In this document: positions 8,352 through 16,956 of the stretch, one piece after another
Numbering within the stretch: the first letter of the stretch is position 1
Layout of the letters: the number at the start of each line of letters is the position of its first letter
Origin: Bacteroidales bacterium
Lineage (GTDB): Bacteria; Bacteroidota; Bacteroidia; Bacteroidales; UBA10428
Length of the DNA stretch: 40,369 bases
Assembly: GCA_016934395.1 (NCBI GenBank)
Contig: JAFGSZ010000010.1
Location: 1-40,369, forward strand
Reading direction: 5' to 3'
Made by a program: the position numbers and the translations under genes
The notes under the pieces: generated by a model
Told to the model about the DNA's origin: nothing
The model's database searches: none
What the model saw: only the letters and a program-made list of their open reading frames with translations

Positions 8352-10286
8352 ATGATAAAAATGAAATTGACCTTTTTAATAAAAAACAAAAAACAAACCC
8401 TTATAACAATTGGGGCTGAAAGTAAACAGAAAAAAAAATCTCTGCTCATAAGATTATTAATTGCTTTGTTACTTGTTATTTCAGGTACTTTATCTGTAAT
8501 TGCTCAACCATCAGGCGGACCTTATGGACCAATTCAGCAACAGTATGAACTACCATCCGTTGCGGGAACAATTTATTATGTAGCTCCTGATGGTAAAGTT
8601 GAAGCAACCGGTAATTCGCTGCAGCAACCAACAAGCCTTGAAGAAGCTATGAAGCGTGTAAAAACCGGTGATGCTATTGTATTACGGGGAGGGACCTACC
8701 GTACAGGTAACCTGATCCTTAACCAGGGAATTACAATGCAACCCTATGCAGATGAACAACCTATTCTTAAGGGAACATATATGGCTTCTGAGTGGGAAGA
8801 CCTGGGAAATGGCCTTTGGGTTACCAAATGGTCTCATCTGTTTCCTTCTGCTCCTGCTGACTGGTGGAGACGACACCGTGAAGGGAAAATAACTCCCCAA
8901 CATAAGTTTAATGACGATATGGTGTTTGTAAATGGAGAGTTTCTGCAGTCTAAAGGCTGGGAAGGTGATGTTGATGAAAATTCATATTTTATTGACTATG
9001 ATGCCAAAGAAATTTATATTGGAACAAATCCTGCCGGTAAACTGGTTGAAATCACCGCATTTAATGTTGCAATTCACAGGGTAAGCGGTGAAGTAAACGG
9101 TAAGAAAAATGATCATAAGGGACCGGTAATTCGCGGAATTACTTTCACGCAATATGCCTACAGGGCTATCGAAATTGATGGGACTAATCCTGAAGGATTA
9201 TCTCCGGAGGCAAATCATGGTAAAGAAGTTATCGGTACAGTTCTGGAAAATTGCACCATTTCTTTTTGTTCGCGCGTTGCTGCTTATCTTCGAGGAGATA
9301 AAATGATTATCAGAAACTGTAAAATCAGCGATACCAGCACAGAAGGAATTTATGTTCTGAGTTCTTCTGATGTATTGCTGGAAAAAAATATTTTTACCAG
9401 AAATAATATTGAACAAATAACCGGATATTATCCTGCTGCAGTTAAAATTTTTAATCAAACCTACAGGGTAACATGTAATGATAACCTGATTATTGACCTG
9501 CCCAATTCCAATGGCATTTGGTACGATGTGGGGAATGTTGATGGTGTATTTACCAATAACTGGGTAGAAAATGTGGGTCAGAATACCGGTAAATCGCCCA
9601 TTAACCAGCTTTGGCCCAGTGATAATGGATTCTTTTTTGAAATTTCAAAAGGCGTTATTTGTGCCGGAAACGTATTTGTAAATTGCGACCATGGACTTAT
9701 AATTTTAAACAGTTCCAATGCAAAAATTTATCAGAATACATTTATCAACAGTACAGCATGTATTGGTCGAACAGCAAGAAGCGCTGCAGGAGACCACTTT
9801 GGCTGGCATCCCAGCACCGGTCCGGATGTTGATGAACGAGTGGGACATGTATTTGTCAATAACCTGATGACAGCTGAAGAAGGTTTTCAAAGACCCTTGC
9901 TTATGGTATGGCAACCAGCCATGTTGTGTAACCAGGTAAAGGATTCACAACTTAAACAGATAGATAATAATGTGTACGTTCGCAGTAATACAGCGAACTC
10001 AATGCCCTTGATTTACTGGAGCCCTGCCAGCAATGCAAACTGCCAGACAAGTTTCGATTCACCTGCAGGTTTGAAGGAGATTGATACAGCATTTGAAACC
10101 GCTAGTATCTACCTTAAAGATTACAACGGGCCATTATTTAAAAGTAACCTGCTCGGAAATTACTCTTTGGTCTCCGGTTTTCCTGGAATAAAGGCTGCCA
10201 GAATACTTCCTGCCGATATCAGCAAAGTGCTTAAACTATCAAAAAAACAAATCCCGTATATAGGAGCATTTCCTATGTCTCAATAG
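8352..10286 (+). CDS. Secreted right-handed beta-helix protein, probable polysaccharide-active enzyme
   Basis: 644 residues. The N-terminus has an unusually long basic lead (~33 residues) before a hydrophobic segment (~34-51) ending VIAQ, suggesting an extended signal peptide; only Met4 offers a nearby alternative start. From residue ~75 (IYYVAPDG) it shows the parallel beta-helix pattern of the pectin-lyase fold, with stacked N-rich turns such as LENCTISF, IIRNCKI, LEKNIFT and IYQNTFIN. Proteins of this architecture include polysaccharide lyases and glycoside hydrolases. No single catalytic motif assigns a specific family, so the substrate is unknown. It is followed by a strong terminator and is therefore probably a single-gene transcript at the head of the carbohydrate-active block. 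Confidence 0.75.
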   Translation: MIKMKLTFLIKNKKQTLITIGAESKQKKKSLLIRLLIALLLVISGTLSVIAQPSGGPYGPIQQQYELPSVAGTIYYVAPDGKVEATGNSLQQPTSLEEAMKRVKTGDAIVLRGGTYRTGNLILNQGITMQPYADEQPILKGTYMASEWEDLGNGLWVTKWSHLFPSAPADWWRRHREGKITPQHKFNDDMVFVNGEFLQSKGWEGDVDENSYFIDYDAKEIYIGTNPAGKLVEITAFNVAIHRVSGEVNGKKNDHKGPVIRGITFTQYAYRAIEIDGTNPEGLSPEANHGKEVIGTVLENCTISFCSRVAAYLRGDKMIIRNCKISDTSTEGIYVLSSSDVLLEKNIFTRNNIEQITGYYPAAVKIFNQTYRVTCNDNLIIDLPNSNGIWYDVGNVDGVFTNNWVENVGQNTGKSPINQLWPSDNGFFFEISKGVICAGNVFVNCDHGLIILNSSNAKIYQNTFINSTACIGRTARSAAGDHFGWHPSTGPDVDERVGHVFVNNLMTAEEGFQRPLLMVWQPAMLCNQVKDSQLKQIDNNVYVRSNTANSMPLIYWSPASNANCQTSFDSPAGLKEIDTAFETASIYLKDYNGPLFKSNLLGNYSLVSGFPGIKAARILPADISKVLKLSKKQIPYIGAFPMSQ

Positions 10287-10323
10287 TTAGAATATCAAAC
10301 TATTAAGTATTGTTTGAAATTTC

Positions 10324-10366
10324 ACCGGCATCAGAACTTAATTAAGCGATGCCGGTTTCTTTTTTA
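10324..10366 (+). terminator. Rho-independent terminator after the beta-helix gene
   Basis: Nine-base-pair GC-rich stem ACCGGCATC (10324-10332) pairs with GATGCCGGT (10348-10356). The 15-base loop itself contains the palindrome CTTAATTAAG, and a T-rich tail follows. The hairpin begins 37 bases after the stop codon. Confidence 0.88.
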
Positions 10367-10537
10367 AAGACAATTCTATTTTGATTTTACATTAATATGT
10401 GGTATATTAAAAATGTAAAATCGTTTGCAGTAATCGTCTAGTAAAAAATTATACCTGTTAATAGAATAAGTCACGATAATTATTTTCGTGTCCTTTGTAA
10501 ATCTTAGAATAAAATAAAATTTAAAGAATTTATCATG

Positions 10538-10601
10538 TTATAAAAAATTATAAGTGAATAATATATATGCTTAATACTTATTTCATGTTACAAAATGTAA
10601 C
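10538..10601. promoter_or_regulatory. Two related dyads upstream of the FkbM methyltransferase, possible operator
   Basis: Two sites both beginning CATGTTA: TTATAA-aaaa-TTATAA at 10538-10553 and GTTACA-aaa-TGTAAC at 10587-10601. The second is a perfect 6-3-6 inverted repeat. They lie about 50 bases apart and within about 115 bases of the methyltransferase start. They could bind a dimeric regulator, but in such AT-rich DNA chance is a real alternative. Confidence 0.3.
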
Positions 10602-10650
10602 CAAAAACAAGAGATAAAAGAAAAATCCCGTGAATTATCTAAGTGAAAAA

Positions 10651-11337
10651 ATGAATATTTTTAAATTTTATTTGAGAAAGCTGTTAAGACCGGGAATTAT
10701 TGAAATTGAAGGGATTAAAATTAAAATTCCAAAAATTGCCTCCGATACCATTCGATATGCCCTATACAAAGAATCTTATGAATCTGCTGAATTGAAGTTC
10801 GTGAAAAACAATTTAAATCAGGACGATGTAATTATGGAAGTGGGCACAGGCTTGGGACTTCTTTCAGCCTATTGTGCAAAAAATATAGGTGATCACAAAG
10901 TTTTTACTTTTGAAGCACATCCATTTCTCGAAACCGCAATTAAGGAGAATTATGCCCTAAATCATGTCGCTCCGAATCTGGAGATGTGTCTTGTTGGTCA
11001 AAATACCGGTTATGGAACTTTTTATCTTGGAAGAGATTTTTGGTCTAGTTCAATTTATAATAAAGCCCAGGGAGCTGAGTCTATAAAGGTTCCCGTTGTC
11101 AGCTTTAATAAAAAAGTCCGTGAAATAAATCCAACATTCTTATTTCTTGACATTGAAGGCGGAGAATACGAGTTGGTGAATTATGCTGATTTTTATAATA
11201 TTAAAAAACTATTAATTGAATTGCATAGCTGGATTTTGTCTCCTGAACAAATTCAATTTGTTAAAGAATGTTTATTTAGTAAAGGATTTCATCGAGTGGA
11301 TGCCTCAGGTACAGAGGAGTTCTATTTTGAGCGTTAA
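10651..11337 (+). CDS. FkbM-family SAM-dependent methyltransferase
   Basis: 228 residues from the ATG at 10651. A GTG at 10630 would add seven residues, but the ATG is preceded by a run of A as is usual in this phylum. The SAM-binding glycine loop is EVGTGLGLLS (Glu63, Gly65, Gly67, Gly69). A later FLFLDIEGGEYEL segment is the FkbM signature. Family members O-methylate sugars or polyketide and glycan hydroxyls in the cytoplasm. No glycosyltransferase is adjacent, so the acceptor is unknown. It sits alone between a terminator and the GH30 gene, with its own upstream region containing two dyads. Confidence 0.85.
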   Translation: MNIFKFYLRKLLRPGIIEIEGIKIKIPKIASDTIRYALYKESYESAELKFVKNNLNQDDVIMEVGTGLGLLSAYCAKNIGDHKVFTFEAHPFLETAIKENYALNHVAPNLEMCLVGQNTGYGTFYLGRDFWSSSIYNKAQGAESIKVPVVSFNKKVREINPTFLFLDIEGGEYELVNYADFYNIKKLLIELHSWILSPEQIQFVKECLFSKGFHRVDASGTEEFYFER

Positions 11338-11484
11338 TTGTTTTATCTCTATGAAAAGCCCCGAATTGATTAGGTCGGAAGTAAATTAACCTCATTGAAA
11401 ATTTTTAGGTTATATGCGCATTTAAACAATTTTGCAATCGGTTGAAATTTCTCTTTATTTCCTTCTCCTGCCCTGATTTTTTGT

Positions 11485-11492
11485 TATCTTTA
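11485..11492 (+). promoter_or_regulatory. Candidate -7 element TATCTTTA for the GH30 gene
   Basis: Seven of the eight positions agree with TAnnTTTG (the last base is A). It lies 49 bases before the GH30 start. No convincing -33 partner was found. Confidence 0.3.
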
Positions 11493-11540
11493 AATTCGAA
11501 AAATAAAGCCAAAGTTTAATTATTATTTAAACTTCCCACT

Positions 11541-13121
11541 ATGCGACAAATTAGTATATCTTTTATTCTGGTGTGCAGTTTTATATTAACGACCTGCAAA
11601 AAAGAAAATAACGAGCCAGAGACCACCTATGAGTTAACTACAGTTATTCATGCACGTGGCGAAACAGGTACGGAAACTATTAGACTGCTTGTTGGGTCAA
11701 TCCAGGTAAAATCCTGGACACTTACCACCGATTTTCAAGAATATACTGCCTATTCGGATTCCGGTATTGTTAGGGTATATTTTACAAATGCCGGTGGCAA
11801 CCGTGCAGTCCAAATAGATTATGCTACCCTCAACGAATCTGTGTTTGAAAGTGAAAACCAACCCGTAAATACAGCAGTATTTCAAAATGATATTTGCGGG
11901 GGAGCATATAGTGAATGGATGAATTGCAGCGGTTATATTCAGTTCGATAATTTAAATGCACAGAATGTTATTATCAGGAATAACGCAGACAGAATAGATC
12001 TAACTGATACCCGGCAAATTATAAGGGGTTTTGGAGGAGCTACCGTGTTTAGGCCTACTGTTCCACTTACCAGTGAAGAGTTGGATTTACTTTTCGGGAA
12101 TGAAGACGGACAAATTGGTCTTAGCATTCTTCGAATTCGCGTAGTTAGTGATGATGATAGCTATTGGCGAGGTGTTGAACTTTCAAATGCCCAGGGAGCA
12201 GTTGCACGCGGTGCTGCAGTTGTAGCATCGCCCTGGAGCCCTCCGATACGTATGAAAACCAATACTGATCTAACTGGTGGTTCTTTAAAACCAGATTCTT
12301 ATGCTGATTATGCTACCTATCTAAACAATTTTGCCGAGTATATGGCTGCCAATAATGCTCCGCTCTATGCAATATCCATACAAAACGAACCTGATATCCA
12401 GGTGGATTACGAGTCGTGCGATTGGACCAGCGCTCAGATGCGTGATTTTCTTAAGAATCATGGTTCAGTTATTTCGGCTACTAAAGTTATTGCCCCCGAA
12501 TCGTATAATTTTAACCATAATTTTTCCGATCCTATACTTAACGATTCAGAGGCAGAAGCAAATGTTGATATTATAGGCGGACATATTTACGGATCGGGAC
12601 TTGCTGATTATCCGCTTGCCCGGGAGAAAGGAAAAGAAGTTTGGATGACTGAACATTTGGATACTGATACATTATGGAATGCAGTGTTCGCCACAGGAAA
12701 AGAAATCCACGACTGCATGGCAATTGGAAATTTCAGTGCCTACATCTGGTGGTACGCCAAAAGATTTTATGGCCCATTGAGCGAGACTAACTATATTACG
12801 AAGCGTGGTTATATCATGTCGAATTACTCTAAATTTGTGCGTCCCGGATACTACCGCGTAAATGCAACGGTAAGCCCTTCCTCTGATATTTTTGTGAGCG
12901 CCTACAAGGGAGATAAAACAGTAATTGTTGCGATCAATATGAGTAATTCCGTAGTTGAACAACAATTTGTTTTTGAGAATGGTACGGTTGCAGGAGTAAT
13001 TCCTTACATAACTACTCAAACTGAAAATCTTTCAATGAAGGGTATGGTAACCGTAATTGAAAATACATTTACCTATCCCCTGCCCCCGCAGAGTATCACT
13101 ACATTTGTTCAGCACCAATAA
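11541..13121 (+). CDS. Lipoprotein glucuronoxylanase: CBM60 module plus GH30 subfamily 8 catalytic domain
   Basis: 526 residues. A lipoprotein signal ends LTTCKK with Cys19 as the lipidated residue, predicting an outer-membrane or surface location. Residues ~32-140 match CBM60, a calcium-dependent xylan-binding module: HARGETGTE, WTLTTDFQEYTA and a C-terminal GGAYSEWMNCSGYI block. Residues ~150-430 form the GH30 barrel, with acid/base Glu283 in SIQNEPD and nucleophile Glu371 in WMTEHL. The WWYAKRFYGPL motif places Arg408 where GH30_8 enzymes recognise the 4-O-methylglucuronate side chain, followed by a small beta-sandwich. The expected reaction is endo-cleavage of glucuronoxylan directed by the uronic acid branch. 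The GH2 gene next door has a fitting role. Confidence 0.9.
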   Translation: MRQISISFILVCSFILTTCKKENNEPETTYELTTVIHARGETGTETIRLLVGSIQVKSWTLTTDFQEYTAYSDSGIVRVYFTNAGGNRAVQIDYATLNESVFESENQPVNTAVFQNDICGGAYSEWMNCSGYIQFDNLNAQNVIIRNNADRIDLTDTRQIIRGFGGATVFRPTVPLTSEELDLLFGNEDGQIGLSILRIRVVSDDDSYWRGVELSNAQGAVARGAAVVASPWSPPIRMKTNTDLTGGSLKPDSYADYATYLNNFAEYMAANNAPLYAISIQNEPDIQVDYESCDWTSAQMRDFLKNHGSVISATKVIAPESYNFNHNFSDPILNDSEAEANVDIIGGHIYGSGLADYPLAREKGKEVWMTEHLDTDTLWNAVFATGKEIHDCMAIGNFSAYIWWYAKRFYGPLSETNYITKRGYIMSNYSKFVRPGYYRVNATVSPSSDIFVSAYKGDKTVIVAINMSNSVVEQQFVFENGTVAGVIPYITTQTENLSMKGMVTVIENTFTYPLPPQSITTFVQHQ

Positions 13122-13321
13122 AAAGAAAGTTGAAACTTATTTATTGTTATATATTTGTTTTTATTGACTATTTTTTAAAATGGCCGGGAAGAACCAAATT
13201 AATGAGGAATTCAATACTATTACGCTATTAAAGAATTTTATAACTTAAACCGCTAATAATACTGAAACATCTGTCAGATAGCTATACTTATCTTATTAAA
13301 AGCAATATAAATTCAGAAATA

Positions 13322-15166
13322 ATGAACAAAATAAAATCCGGAATAATTTTTCTTATGCTTTTATTGCCACTTTCACGAATAATTTCGCAAGAAAGTCTGT
13401 TAATCAACGTTTATAACCGGTCGGTATATAGTCTGGACGGGGAATGGAAATTTATTGTGGATCCTTATGAAAACGGATATTATAATTACCGGCTGGAAGC
13501 TTTCGATACTAAAGAAAATCCCGGCAAAGGGGCATACTTTTTAAATGCAAAACCCGAAAACAAATCCGAACTTGTTGAATATGATTTTGATAAATCCGAA
13601 ACCATCAAGGTCCCAGGTGACTGGAATTCGCAGTATGAGAAATTATTTTATTATGAAGGTACCATTTGGTATAAAAAATCTTTCGATTATAATAAATCAA
13701 ATAATGAGAACAGGGTATTTCTCTATTTTGAAGCCGTTAATTATAAAGCAGAAGTTTACTTAAACGGAAAAAAGATAGGGACACATATCGGGGGATTTAC
13801 ACCATTTAACTTTGAAGTTACCTCACTATTAAAAGAAAAAGACAATTTTCTTATTCTTAAAGTGGACAATAAAAGAATTAAAGACGGAGTGCCAACTGTC
13901 AATACCGACTGGTGGAACTATGGCGGTATTACAAGAAGCGTTAAGCTGATAGAAACGTCACAGAATTTTATCAGGGATTACCGGATTCAGTTAAATTCAA
14001 AAAATAATAAAGAAATACTTGGCTATATTCAGCTAGATGGTCAGAATATCAACGAGAAGAAAGTAAAGCTTTCCATTCCTGAGCTGGGAATAGAAAATGA
14101 GATTGTAACTGATAATAATGGCCTTGCCCAGATTAAGTTCATTAGTAAAAAGATAAACTACTGGTCACCCGGGAATCCTTATTTATACACTCTAACTCTT
14201 TCCAGTGACAAGGATAAAATTACAGATCAGATTGGATTTCGAACCATTACCACGCAAGGTCAGAATATTTTACTGAATGGCGAGAGTGTTTATTTAAGGG
14301 GCATTTGTATTCATGAAGAAAATCCAATCCGCGGAGGCCGGGCCAATTCGCTTGAGGATGCAAAATTATTATTAACCTGGGCAAAAGAACTTAATTGCAA
14401 CTTTGTGAGACTGGCACATTATCCCCACAACGAACATATGGCAAGACTTGCAGACAAAATGGGAATAATGGTATGGGAAGAAATACCCGTGTACTGGACA
14501 ATTTCATGGGAAAATCAGGAAACTTATAATAATGCAGAAAACCAGCTAACCGAGGTAATCAGTCGCGATAAAAACAGGGCTTCAGTAATTATCTGGTCTA
14601 TGGCAAATGAAACACCCACTTCAGAACCACGAACTGCCTTTCTTACCAATTTGGCAAAAAAAGCTCGTAAACTCGATCCTTCACGGTTGATTAGCGCTGC
14701 CCTGGAGCAAAATAACTTTGAAGGCAATCCGGCAATACAAACCCTCGATGATCCTTTTGCAGAAGTGGTAGATGTACTGAGTTTTAATCAATATATAGGA
14801 TGGTATAACGGACTGCCAGCGAAATGTGGTGAAATTACCTGGAAAATAACCCAGGATAAACCCGTTCTGATTTCAGAATTTGGCGCCGGTGCAAAATATG
14901 GTTTTCATGGAGATTCTTTAACACGATGGACTGAGGAATACCAGGAATATCTGTATACTGAAACCTTAAAAATGATCAATAATATATCTCAGCTTAGGGG
15001 ATTTACTCCATGGATACTGGTTGATTTCAGATCACCTCGCAGACATCTGCCCGGCATTCAGGACGGATGGAACCGAAAAGGCCTGATCTCTGACAAAGGA
15101 GAAAAGAAAAAGGCATTTTTTATTCTTAAGGAATTTTACGATAAAAAAGCTGCCCAAAAAAAATAG
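13322..15166 (+). CDS. GH2 glycoside hydrolase, beta-glucuronidase-like
   Basis: 614 residues, the usual length of bacterial beta-glucuronidases and shorter than LacZ-type GH2. A signal peptide (1-23, ending IISQ) exports it. Order: sugar-binding jelly-roll (~30-215), Ig-like domain (~215-305), TIM barrel (~305-614). Acid/base Glu430 lies in ANETP and nucleophile Glu519 in ISEFGAG. The following GFHGD and EEYQEY segments and the NRKG motif (Asn584, Lys586) parallel residues of characterised glucuronidases that bind the uronate carboxylate; an NxK motif also occurs in some GH2 galactosidases, so the sugar is not certain. Removing glucuronate from xylan fragments would fit the GH30_8 enzyme upstream. 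The next gene starts 56 bp downstream. Confidence 0.85.
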   Translation: MNKIKSGIIFLMLLLPLSRIISQESLLINVYNRSVYSLDGEWKFIVDPYENGYYNYRLEAFDTKENPGKGAYFLNAKPENKSELVEYDFDKSETIKVPGDWNSQYEKLFYYEGTIWYKKSFDYNKSNNENRVFLYFEAVNYKAEVYLNGKKIGTHIGGFTPFNFEVTSLLKEKDNFLILKVDNKRIKDGVPTVNTDWWNYGGITRSVKLIETSQNFIRDYRIQLNSKNNKEILGYIQLDGQNINEKKVKLSIPELGIENEIVTDNNGLAQIKFISKKINYWSPGNPYLYTLTLSSDKDKITDQIGFRTITTQGQNILLNGESVYLRGICIHEENPIRGGRANSLEDAKLLLTWAKELNCNFVRLAHYPHNEHMARLADKMGIMVWEEIPVYWTISWENQETYNNAENQLTEVISRDKNRASVIIWSMANETPTSEPRTAFLTNLAKKARKLDPSRLISAALEQNNFEGNPAIQTLDDPFAEVVDVLSFNQYIGWYNGLPAKCGEITWKITQDKPVLISEFGAGAKYGFHGDSLTRWTEEYQEYLYTETLKMINNISQLRGFTPWILVDFRSPRRHLPGIQDGWNRKGLISDKGEKKKAFFILKEFYDKKAAQKK

Positions 15167-15222
15167 AGAATCTCGATGAATTTTAATTAATTTGTTTCTT
15201 TACAGGCCTTAGATTTCATTTT

Positions 15223-16479
15223 ATGAAAAATTACACTCTCAGTTTCCCCGGGATTTTTAAGAAATATTTGTATTTAAAACGAATATTGACAATAGTTACA
15301 ATTGTTTTATTCCTTTCTGTTTCCTGTACTAAGGAAGATAATGTTGAACCTGAACTTGCTGAAAATAACTGGAGCTACCTTCAAGATACAATAAGTCTGG
15401 GAAATGTTCCGGTAAGCCTTATTAAGTTAACTACCAAACTGGCCGGATATCCGCAGTTTAACGAATACATAAAATATTCGATCCGTTTATATAAAATTGT
15501 ATATACAACCACATATAAAGGTGAAACCGTGCTGGCTTCGGGAGTCATATCATATCCAACAGGAAAAACAGATTCTGTACCAAAAATGATGGTGGGTAAT
15601 GGTCTAATTTTTGCCGATGTGGACGCTCCTTCTAATTTTAATTTACCCTTTAATTATACTGGCTTTGAATTTATTGCCTCTCTGGGTTATATTACCCTTA
15701 TACCTGACATGATTGGATTTGGTGAATCGAAAGATTTGTTATTCCCCATCCACCATTATGAACACTCGGCCAATACCATGATTGATTTTGTGCTGGCCTG
15801 CAATGAATTTATAAAAGATAAAAATCTCCTGGTAAAAGAGAAGACTTATCTAACAGGATATTCACAGGGCGGCTATATCGCTATGGCTACCCTAAAAAAA
15901 ATTGAAGAATCCCCGGTACCCGGAATTCATATTGATGCCGCCGCTGTAGGTGCCGGAGGATTTAATCTTACCTATCTTTTAAATAATGCGCTTGCTGAAA
16001 ATACCTATTCAGCCCCAAGTCACCTGGCTTTACTTTTTAGCTCGTACAACATTCTATATGACTGGAACCGTCCCCTGAGCGATTTTTTTCAGGAACCATT
16101 TGCCAGCCAAATACCCGATTTAATAAGTGGTAATTATGACCGGGAATATATTGATGAGCAGCTTTCAACAAATTTTGACAGCTTGTTAAATCCGGATTTT
16201 ATAATAAATTTAAAAAATGAGAATGAACCCGGATTAATAGCTGCTCTTGAGGAAAACAGTGTGTATAACTGGGCCCCGAAAACTACCCTCAGGATTATTC
16301 ACAGTGTTAATGATGATCGTATACCCATAACCGATTCGGAAGAAACATATAATACAATGGTTGCCAATGGTTCAGTAAGTGTAAGTTTTACGCCCATTGA
16401 AACAGAAGGGCATATTAATTCGGGAATTGAATTTGTTGAACTTGTATTTAACTGGTTTGAAAGTTTAAATAATAACTAA
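15223..16479 (+). CDS. Lipoprotein alpha/beta hydrolase, probable esterase/lipase
   Basis: 418 residues. A lipoprotein signal has its Cys at 35 (FLSVSCTKED). The alpha/beta-hydrolase core shows the nucleophile elbow GYSQGG with Ser214, a plausible acid in HSVNDDRIP and a histidine in ETEGHINSG, so the triad appears complete. The overall pattern, with conversion of a long insert between strands and a PDMIGFGES segment, resembles secreted lipase/prolyl-oligopeptidase-like esterases. With GH30_8 and GH2 immediately upstream, removal of acetyl, feruloyl or other ester groups from xylan fragments is a reasonable guess. A general esterase role is equally compatible. It is probably co-transcribed with the GH2 gene (56-bp gap, no terminator seen). 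Confidence 0.8.
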   Translation: MKNYTLSFPGIFKKYLYLKRILTIVTIVLFLSVSCTKEDNVEPELAENNWSYLQDTISLGNVPVSLIKLTTKLAGYPQFNEYIKYSIRLYKIVYTTTYKGETVLASGVISYPTGKTDSVPKMMVGNGLIFADVDAPSNFNLPFNYTGFEFIASLGYITLIPDMIGFGESKDLLFPIHHYEHSANTMIDFVLACNEFIKDKNLLVKEKTYLTGYSQGGYIAMATLKKIEESPVPGIHIDAAAVGAGGFNLTYLLNNALAENTYSAPSHLALLFSSYNILYDWNRPLSDFFQEPFASQIPDLISGNYDREYIDEQLSTNFDSLLNPDFIINLKNENEPGLIAALEENSVYNWAPKTTLRIIHSVNDDRIPITDSEETYNTMVANGSVSVSFTPIETEGHINSGIEFVELVFNWFESLNNN

Positions 16480-16497
16480 TCGACAGGCGATACACTT

Positions 16498-16861
16498 TTA
16501 ATTCGCTATTTTTATATCGATCAGATTTTGAATATCCCCAATTTTTGATTCTTCTTTAATTTCTGTGGAAATAGGACTTTCTAAAATTTTACCCATAGCT
16601 TTTTGCCCGAAAATAAAACCTGCTTTAAAAAATCCATTTCGTGGAAGAAGGTATATAATCGCCCGTTTTTTATCCTTTATCCTTTAACTCCAACCGTATT
16701 TTTTGCCCGGATAGTTCTATTCTTCCATCGCATCGGGATATTTATTTATCGTATATACTTTTTCTGATATTTTCCCATAAAAAATAGGTAGACCCAAGCG
16801 ATTCTATTAAGTCATGCTTTGTAGGAATTTGATCTTTATTGGTGAATATGCCTATATCCAT
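16498..16861 (-). pseudogene. Decayed DUF3788-family gene
   Basis: Reading from an ATG at 16861, the protein begins MDIGIFTNKDQIPTKHDL and continues to a FLWE segment, after which the frame meets a stop near 16744. In a second frame, KYPDAMEE continues with two in-frame stops: a TAG where Trp is expected before NYPGKKYGWS, and a TAA just after GWS. It then runs through KDKKRAIIYLLPRNGFF and FIFGQKAMGKILES to a natural stop at 16498. The order of motifs and the total length (~121 codons) match DUF3788 proteins, small cytosolic Bacteroidota proteins of unknown function. One frameshift plus two nonsense codons make it non-functional unless the sequence is wrong. Confidence 0.75.
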
Positions 16862-16956
16862 AGTTACGTTAAAATTTGTTGGGTTTCAATTTTATTTCCA
16901 GTTAAAGACTTTAATGCTTTAAATAAAAGGCTAAACAAACTAAAGTTTCAGAAAAA

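Noticed and set aside
8352-16479. A classical polysaccharide utilisation locus
   Set aside because: No SusC, SusD or hybrid two-component/ECF regulator is present in the block; terminators and long gaps divide it into several transcripts.
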